A DNA stretch of 10,844 nt from Phycisphaerae bacterium (GTDB taxonomy: Bacteria > Planctomycetota > Phycisphaerae > Phycisphaerales > SM1A02). Each line of letters begins with the position of its first letter. The stretch's first letter is position 1. Positions 6,731-10,844 of this stretch are shown here, piece after piece. The stretch is taken from NCBI GenBank assembly GCA_002690755.1, contig NZFT01000020.1:29616-40459 (forward strand), in the 5' to 3' direction. Position numbers and translations under genes: made by a program. Below the pieces are notes generated by a model. It was not told the origin of the DNA. It saw only the letters and a program-made list of their open reading frames with translations, and did not search any database.

Positions 6731-8149
6731 ATGGCCGAGCCCGGGAAGACAACATCGTCAGACGCTTCATCGACGTCGTCGTCGCCGGATGCCGCGCCGG
6801 ACTCGACGTCGGGCTCGACGTCGGGTTCCACGTCGGATTCAACGCCGCCTTCGACTTCGAAACCCGAATCGTCCGTTGATTCCGCGCCCCAGTTCCGATC
6901 GGTGCGATCCCCGCAAGGTGGATGGCGACGAGTGGTGGGGGTCGTCCTCGGACCGCTCATGGTGCTGTCCGGACTGGCATCCCTGCTGCTGATCGCGATC
7001 TCGCTGGACATCCAGCCACGGACCCTGGATGCCGCGGTCCGGGCCAACACCATCGGCATCGCGCCGCATGTGAGCGGTCCGATCGTCGATCTGCGGGTCG
7101 TCGACAACCAGCCGGTGCGGACGGGCGAGGTGCTCTTCGTGGTGGATCCTCGACCCTACGCCGCGGACCTCGCCGACGCCGAGGCGGCGCTGGCGTTGAT
7201 CGAGATGGAGATCACCGCGCTCCGGGCGCGGGTCGTCGCGGCCGAGCGCGCGGTGGAAGAGGCGGCCGCGTTGCTGGTCGAGTCCGAAGCCGAGGCGGTC
7301 TACGCCCGACAGTACCTCGATCGGGTCCGCCCGCTCCTGTCCCAGCGTTTCGTGACGCCCGACCAGGTCGACAAGGCGGCGTCCGACGCCGAGGCGCTCG
7401 ACGCGGCGGTCGCCACCGCCCGGGCCCGCATCGCGGCGCGGGAGGCGGATCTCGCGGTGGCGGTCGCCGCACTGGGCGATCTCGACGACCTGCCGGCGGC
7501 GATTCCCGCCGAAGACGCGGTGGAGCGGGACGTGAACATGGTGGAGGCCAGCGGCGCCGATGCGGCATCGATGGGCGATCGGGCGACCGGCGTCGATCCG
7601 GCCGAACTCAACGCTCGTCGGGTCGCCGCCGTGGCGGCGGTCGCGAAGGCCCGCCTCTACCTCGACTACTGCACGGTCCGGAGTCCGCTCGACGGATACG
7701 TGACCAATCTGAACATCACGGTGGGGGAGTATGCGAACGAGGGTCGTCAGGTCTTCGCCCTGGTCGACGGATCGGTGTGGTACGTCATGGCCAACTTCAA
7801 GGAGACCTACCTCTCCTTCATCGATGTCGGCGACGAAGTCGAGGTCTACCTCATGGCGCGACCGTCGGAACGGTGGCGCGGCGTGGTGCAGGGCGTGGGC
7901 TGGGCGATCGATCTGGCCGACGGTCGCGACATTCCGCAGACCGACCTGCCGCGCATCGATCCGACGCTCGACTGGGTCCGGCTGGCGCAACGTTTTCCGG
8001 TGCGGATCATTCTCGAGGATGGTCCCGACGTCCCGATCCGAATGGGCGAGACCGCGGCGGTGATTCTCCTGCCCGGCGAGGGCGAACTGCCGCCCGCGCA
8101 GTTTCCCTGGCTCCGAAACCTCTTCGACGAACTCGGACTCGACGATTGA
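6731..8149 (+). CDS. mdtN: HlyD/EmrA-type periplasmic adaptor, MdtN-like
   Basis: Membrane-fusion protein that links the FUSC component to the outer-membrane channel. The 472 residues comprise a Ser/Thr/Asp/Pro-rich cytoplasmic tail (about 7-50), one membrane anchor (about 66-90), the first lipoyl half (about 103-140, GIAPHVSGPIVDL), an alanine/glutamate-rich coiled-coil hairpin (about 142-250), an acidic insert (about 250-292), the second lipoyl half (DYCTVRSPLDGYV, 312-324) and a beta-barrel region with ANFKET (354-359), a signature of EmrA/AaeA/MdtN-type adaptors. The ATG at 6731 is chosen because it begins just before the anchor and follows the YtcA-like stop by 17 bp; the ribosome binding site is weak. 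The reading frame stays open far upstream through neighbouring genes, which is a GC-rich artefact. The gene ends 19 bp from the convergent nrdR. Confidence 0.92.
   Translation: MAEPGKTTSSDASSTSSSPDAAPDSTSGSTSGSTSDSTPPSTSKPESSVDSAPQFRSVRSPQGGWRRVVGVVLGPLMVLSGLASLLLIAISLDIQPRTLDAAVRANTIGIAPHVSGPIVDLRVVDNQPVRTGEVLFVVDPRPYAADLADAEAALALIEMEITALRARVVAAERAVEEAAALLVESEAEAVYARQYLDRVRPLLSQRFVTPDQVDKAASDAEALDAAVATARARIAAREADLAVAVAALGDLDDLPAAIPAEDAVERDVNMVEASGADAASMGDRATGVDPAELNARRVAAVAAVAKARLYLDYCTVRSPLDGYVTNLNITVGEYANEGRQVFALVDGSVWYVMANFKETYLSFIDVGDEVEVYLMARPSERWRGVVQGVGWAIDLADGRDIPQTDLPRIDPTLDWVRLAQRFPVRIILEDGPDVPIRMGETAAVILLPGEGELPPAQFPWLRNLFDELGLDD
6803..6862 (+). repeat. degenerate 12-bp tandem repeat inside the adaptor gene
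   Basis: About five units of the form TCGACGTCGGGC (6803, 6815, 6827, 6839, 6851) stand head to tail. The first two differ by one base, and later units drift further. Each unit encodes four residues (for example STSG, STSD), building the low-complexity cytoplasmic tail. Because the period is a multiple of three, copy-number change would not shift the frame. Confidence 0.7.
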
Positions 8150-8161
8150 GGCGGGGCCTCA
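8147..8161. terminator. possible bidirectional hairpin between convergent genes
   Basis: TGAGGC-GGG-GCCTCA is a perfect 6-bp stem with a 3-base loop. It starts on the stop codon of the adaptor gene and ends eight bases before the nrdR stop. Its position in a 19-bp convergent gap suits a shared terminator. No clear T-run follows on either strand, so any termination activity is uncertain. Confidence 0.4.
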
Positions 8162-8168
8162 CTCGTCC

Positions 8169-8663
8169 TCATTCATCGAAGAGCGGGGTCTGGTTGGGGA
8201 GTTCGGGCGGGCGTTGGCGAAGTTCGTCGACGGCATCGGCGATGTCCTCCACGCTCCGGAACTGCTCGTACTCGCTGGCGTAGCGGATGTAGGCGATCTG
8301 GTCGATGCCTCGCAGCGCGGTGGCGACGCGGCGACCGATCTCCTCGCTCGGCACCTCGCGGTCGAACTCCCGGTGCAGCTCGTCCTCGAGCCGGGTCACC
8401 AGTTCGATCTTGACGTCCTCGGCCACCGGGCGTTTGCCGCAGGCGGCCTGGATTCCGCGAAGCACCCGCTCGGCATCGAAGGGAACCCGCGAATCGTCGC
8501 GTTTCACGACCATCAGCCGGCGGGTCTTCTCCAGCCGTTCGAAGGTGGTGAATCGTCGATCGCACGTCTCGCATTCGCGGCGACGGCGGATCGAGGAACC
8601 GCGCTCCACCGGACGTGAGTCGCAGACCCGGGTGTTCGTCGATTCGCAGAACGGACAATGCAC
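8169..8663 (-). CDS. nrdR: transcriptional repressor NrdR
   Basis: Nucleotide-sensing repressor of ribonucleotide reductase genes. The 164 residues give an N-terminal zinc ribbon with C3, C6, C31 and C34, the family signatures VCDSRP and RRRRECETC, then an ATP-cone domain (about 48-137) ending in YIRYASEYEQF, and a short polar tail. The length is typical of the family. The start is GTG: it places the zinc-ribbon MxCPFC pattern exactly at the N-terminus, and GGAG lies six bases upstream (8670-8673). No ribonucleotide reductase gene is in the window, so its targets are elsewhere. It follows frr by 91 bp on the same strand with no obvious promoter between, so cotranscription with frr is plausible. 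Confidence 0.97.
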   Translation of the reverse strand: MHCPFCESTNTRVCDSRPVERGSSIRRRRECETCDRRFTTFERLEKTRRLMVVKRDDSRVPFDAERVLRGIQAACGKRPVAEDVKIELVTRLEDELHREFDREVPSEEIGRRVATALRGIDQIAYIRYASEYEQFRSVEDIADAVDELRQRPPELPNQTPLFDE

Positions 8664-8669
8664 GGTTCG

Positions 8670-8673
8670 CTCC
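8670..8673 (-). promoter_or_regulatory. ribosome binding site for the GTG start of nrdR
   Basis: GGAG on the minus strand lies six bases ahead of GTG 8663 and supports that codon as the start. Confidence 0.6.
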
Positions 8674-8754
8674 AGTCGGTCTCGGGATGCGGGGGTCGTG
8701 CCGGAGCGGCGACGCCCGCGTCCGCGGTCGGGTCACGGAGACGCACGTCGAGGG

Positions 8755-9315
8755 TCACACGTCCTCGATGTCGGTGATCTTCCTGGTCACCAGATCCTCG
8801 ATCCGGGCGGTGTGCTTCTTCGTCTCCGCGTCGACCTCCTCCTTGGAGCCGTTGACGTCGTCGTCGGAGAGCTTCTGCGCGGCGCCGGTCTGTTCGATCC
8901 CCTTGATCGCGTCCCGCCGTTCGTTCCGGCAGGCGACCTTGGCATCCTCGCCCATCTTCTTGACCTGACCGACCAGCTGCTTGCGGCGGTCCGCGGAGGG
9001 GGCGGGCACGCTCACGCGGATCGCGGCACCTTCGGCCTGCGGGTTGAGTCCGAGGCCGGCCGATTCGATCGCCTTGATGATCTCGTTCTTGGAGGCGGGA
9101 TCGAACGGCTTGATGAGGAGTTGCTGACTCTCCGCGACCGAGATGCCGGCCAGTTCGCGGAGGTCGGTGTGCGATCCGTAGTAGTCGACCTTCACGTATT
9201 CCAGCAGCGCGGTGTTCGCGCGTCCGGTGCGGATGCCTCGGAGTTCCCGGTGGAGGTAGTCGACGGTCTTGTCCATCCGATCGCTGCACTCGAGAAGGAT
9301 TTCGTCGATGTCCAT
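8755..9315 (-). CDS. frr: ribosome recycling factor
   Basis: Splits post-termination ribosomes together with EF-G. The 186 residues match the family length of about 185. Visible signatures are GIRTGRANTALLE (27-39) in the first long helix, the domain II segment with LLIKPFDP (66-73) and NPQAEG (91-96), and the returning helix with CRNERRDAI (129-137), where the conserved functional arginine of the family lies. C10 and C129 are uncommon extra cysteines. The ATG start has GGAG eight bases upstream (9324-9327). It is 132 bp downstream of pyrH, the usual bacterial order, but the gap is wide and contains a good promoter and a tandem repeat, so independent transcription is likely. Confidence 0.98.
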   Translation of the reverse strand: MDIDEILLECSDRMDKTVDYLHRELRGIRTGRANTALLEYVKVDYYGSHTDLRELAGISVAESQQLLIKPFDPASKNEIIKAIESAGLGLNPQAEGAAIRVSVPAPSADRRKQLVGQVKKMGEDAKVACRNERRDAIKGIEQTGAAQKLSDDDVNGSKEEVDAETKKHTARIEDLVTRKITDIEDV

Positions 9316-9353
9316 GCCTTGGTCTCCATCGCCCGTGGGCGCTCGGTTTGATC

Positions 9354-9397
9354 CGCGGGGGGTCGTCGCGGGGGGTTGTCGCGGGGGGTTGTCGCGG
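9354..9397. repeat. 13-bp G-rich tandem repeat between pyrH and frr
   Basis: Three full units (9354-9366, 9367-9379, 9380-9392) and a 5-base partial unit follow one another. The consensus is CGCGGGGGGTTGT; the first unit differs by one base (TCGT for TTGT). On the coding strand for frr it reads ACAACCCCCCGCG. It lies between the candidate frr -10 box and the frr ribosome binding site, so it would be in the mRNA leader. Its plus strand has three runs of six G in 32 bases. Confidence 0.85.
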
Positions 9398-9406
9398 AAA
9401 CCCTCG

Positions 9407-9435
9407 ATTGTACGGCGAAGGCCGACCGTCGTCCG
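9407..9435 (-). promoter_or_regulatory. candidate promoter for frr
   Basis: On the minus strand TACAAT (9407-9412) matches the -10 consensus at five of six positions. A weak -35, CGGACG (9430-9435, three of six), stands 17 bases upstream. Transcription would start near 9400, giving an leader of about 85 bases that includes the 13-bp repeats. Confidence 0.45.
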
Positions 9436-9447
9436 GGACGCTTCCGA

Positions 9448-10167
9448 TCAGCTCGTGGTGACCAGGGTGCCGACGGTCTCCCCGCCGACCGCCCGGGCGA
9501 TGTTGCCCGCGACCTGATAGTCGAATACCTGGATGGGAAGCTCGTGCTCCATGCACATCGTGAGCGCGGTGAGGTCCATGACGCCGAGCTGGCTTTCGAT
9601 GGCGTTCGCGAACGTGAGGCGGTCGTATCGAACCGCCTCGGGATTCTTCTTGGGGTCGGCGTCGTAGATCCCGTCGACCTTGGTGGCCTTCAGGAGTCGA
9701 TCCGCACCGAGTTCGATCCCCCGGAGGGAGGCACAGGTATCGGTGGTGAAGAACGGGTTGCCGGTACCGGCGGTGAGGATCACCACGCGGCCCTTCTCGA
9801 GATGGCGGATCGCGCGGAGGCGGATGAACGGCTCGGCGACCGCGGTCAGGTTGATGGCGGACATCGCCCGGGCGGGCACGCCCTGTCGCTCCAGGGCCTC
9901 CTTGAGGGCCACCCCGTTGATGACCGTCCCCAGCATGCCCATGTAGTCGGCGGTGGACTGGTCGATCGTGCCGTCCTTCGCGAGGGTCGCGCCGCGGATG
10001 ATGTTGCCACCGCCGCAGACCACCGCGATCTGGACGCCCAGTCGGCTGGCGGCGGCGATCTCGGTCGCGATGTGGGTGAGCTGGTCGGATCCGATGCCGA
10101 GTTGGCCGGCGGCGGCGAAACTCTCGCCGCTGATCTTGAGAATGACGCGGCTCGGGGTGGAGGACAT
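9448..10167 (-). CDS. pyrH: UMP kinase
   Basis: Phosphorylates UMP to UDP in pyrimidine nucleotide synthesis. The 239 residues (E. coli has 241) show the amino-acid-kinase fold motifs in order: ILKISGESF with K11, CGGGNIIRG (51-59), the UMP-site segment ADYMGMLGTVIN (73-84), AGTGNPFFTTDT (133-144) and KATKVDGIYDADP (160-172). The frame is open for a further 78 codons upstream, but ATG 10167 is chosen because it puts the kinase lysine motif at the normal distance. GGAG (10178-10181) lies ten bases upstream and the promoter at 10210-10239 is downstream of the longer start. A run of eight G (C in the mRNA) separates the ribosome binding site from the start. rpsB and tsf, often found upstream, are absent. 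Confidence 0.98.
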   Translation of the reverse strand: MSSTPSRVILKISGESFAAAGQLGIGSDQLTHIATEIAAASRLGVQIAVVCGGGNIIRGATLAKDGTIDQSTADYMGMLGTVINGVALKEALERQGVPARAMSAINLTAVAEPFIRLRAIRHLEKGRVVILTAGTGNPFFTTDTCASLRGIELGADRLLKATKVDGIYDADPKKNPEAVRYDRLTFANAIESQLGVMDLTALTMCMEHELPIQVFDYQVAGNIARAVGGETVGTLVTTS

Positions 10168-10209
10168 GGGGGGGGCGCTCCGGCGGGTGCGGGTGGGACG
10201 GGAGCCGTG

Positions 10210-10239
10210 ATTGTCCCCCCGAACGACGGTCGCGGTCAA
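10210..10239 (-). promoter_or_regulatory. promoter for pyrH
   Basis: TTGACC (10234-10239, five of six -35 matches) and GACAAT (10210-10215, four of six -10 matches) are separated by 18 bases on the minus strand. Transcription would begin near 10203, about 36 bases before the pyrH start, and this supports the ATG at 10167 over longer starts. Confidence 0.55.
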
Positions 10240-10369
10240 CCGAAGGGGACCGACGAGTTTTGAGTTTGGTGGATCGAATCGCCGACCCCCCGACGTATTC
10301 AGGGAGGAAGGAATCCACTCGATCGGGCAGGTTCCCGGATGGAATCGCACGGTCGACGTGGAATCCGCC

Positions 10370-10375
10370 CATAAT
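10370..10375 (+). promoter_or_regulatory. candidate -10 box for the right-edge gene
   Basis: CATAAT matches five of six -10 positions and stands 28 bases before the ATG at 10404. No good -35 hexamer is found at 16-18 bases. Three GGAATC motifs (10310, 10341, 10360) lie just upstream at irregular spacing. Confidence 0.35.
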
Positions 10376-10403
10376 GAGTCACGATCCACGAGTGCGAGCA
10401 AGG

Positions 10404-10844
10404 ATGGCAGAACACGACTCCAACTCCGCGACGCCGGCCGGTTCGAATCCCGATCCGAGCATGGATCCTGCGCACCTGACCGATCGGATCCGTGACCTGG
10501 TCGAGGAGCGACGTCGACTGCTTCGGCAGCGTCGCGTGCATCTCCTGCTGCTCGGTCTCGCGGTCTCCCTGCCGATCCATCTCGCGGTCATGGTCTGGCT
10601 CTGGTCGACCCATCGGGAACTGCCGCCCGCCGCGGTGCCCGCCGCGGTGGTCCTCGACCTCTCGATCCTGCCCGACGAGACGTTGCAGGACATGCTCGAT
10701 GCGCCCGAGAGCGAGGACCTGCTCAGTCCCGAACTCGCGACCGATGCGGGCGAGGAGGCGATGAATCTCGAAACCGAGCTGACCGCCGAGGTCCCCGACT
10801 TCGAACTCGAGGCGACCGGTGGCGGATTGACGACGGTGGTGGGG
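10404..10844 (+). CDS. membrane-anchored acidic protein, partial (C-terminus outside window)
   Basis: The 147 residues visible are open to the window edge. An N-terminal polar stretch (1-25) and a strongly basic helix (RIRDLVEERRRLLRQRR, about 28-44) precede one membrane segment (about 45-67). Then comes an acidic region (about 85-137, with repeated Glu/Asp-Leu such as ETLQDMLDAPESEDLL) that enters a glycine-rich stretch (ATGGGLTTVVG). The positive-inside rule puts the N-terminus in the cytoplasm and the acidic part outside. The start is ATG 10404 with AAGG immediately before it, closer than usual; ATG 10461 is an alternative. I do not recognise the family. In planctomycetes, membrane-anchored proteins with an acidic segment and glycine linker often lead into a von Willebrand A-like domain, but nothing in the visible part proves it. 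Confidence 0.75.
   Translation, partial: MAEHDSNSATPAGSNPDPSMDPAHLTDRIRDLVEERRRLLRQRRVHLLLLGLAVSLPIHLAVMVWLWSTHRELPPAAVPAAVVLDLSILPDETLQDMLDAPESEDLLSPELATDAGEEAMNLETELTAEVPDFELEATGGGLTTVVG

Noticed and set aside
6922..8283. Arginine/glycine-rich 453-codon frame overlapping the adaptor
   Set aside because: It is the +1-type shadow of the adaptor gene, low in complexity and without a family match.
10310..10366. Three GGAATC direct repeats before the right-edge gene
   Set aside because: Spacings of 31 and 19 bases are irregular and the motif is short, so an operator array is not supported.
8513..10372. 619-codon minus-strand frame across nrdR, frr and pyrH
   Set aside because: It overlaps three certain housekeeping genes in a different frame, and its Arg/Pro/His-rich content is typical of a frame shadow.
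10168..10401. 78-codon N-terminal extension of pyrH
   Set aside because: It crosses the pyrH promoter, has no family counterpart, and the ATG at 10167 has a ribosome binding site and gives the normal length.

Overview
The window reads as high-GC DNA (roughly two thirds G+C by eye) from a Gram-negative bacterium. It carries an outer-membrane efflux lipoprotein, a periplasmic adaptor and standard bacterial housekeeping genes. Several traits suit a planctomycete-like (Planctomycetota, perhaps Phycisphaerae) genome: a threonyl-tRNA synthetase with a cysteine-containing insert before the zinc-site cysteine, and a membrane-anchored acidic protein that leads into a glycine-rich stretch at the right edge. 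This placement is inference and could be wrong. No tRNA, rRNA, CRISPR array, insertion sequence or phage gene was seen.

Layout, left to right. Positions 1-245 hold no gene I can support. Then thrS (minus strand, 246-2345). Positions 2346-9447 hold a four-gene efflux cassette followed by two minus-strand genes. The cassette is split around a 97-bp divergent promoter region: mdtO-like FUSC inner-membrane protein and mdtP-like outer-membrane factor run leftward (2460-6322, overlapping by a TTGA junction), and a YtcA-type small membrane lipoprotein and mdtN-like HlyD-family adaptor run rightward (6420-8149). The adaptor gene converges on nrdR (minus, 8169-8663), which lies behind frr (minus, 8755-9315) and pyrH (minus, 9448-10167). 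A new plus-strand gene begins at 10404 and leaves the window.

How the genes work together. The four mdt-type genes together encode one predicted tripartite pump: FUSC inner-membrane component, periplasmic adaptor, outer-membrane channel and the small YtcA accessory protein. This is the same gene set as Escherichia coli ytcA-mdtN-mdtO-mdtP, but arranged as two divergent pairs. Its substrate cannot be read from the sequence, and no regulator gene is adjacent. Two inverted repeats in the divergent spacer are candidate operators. thrS serves tRNA charging, pyrH makes UDP, frr recycles ribosomes and nrdR represses ribonucleotide reductase genes; apart from the familiar pyrH-frr neighbourhood these are independent functions.

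The region is largely ordinary. The features most worth a second look are the divergent split of the pump genes with its palindromes, a G/C-rich 13-bp tandem repeat in the probable frr leader, and the truncated right-edge gene. I found no convincing evidence of a wholly new system.
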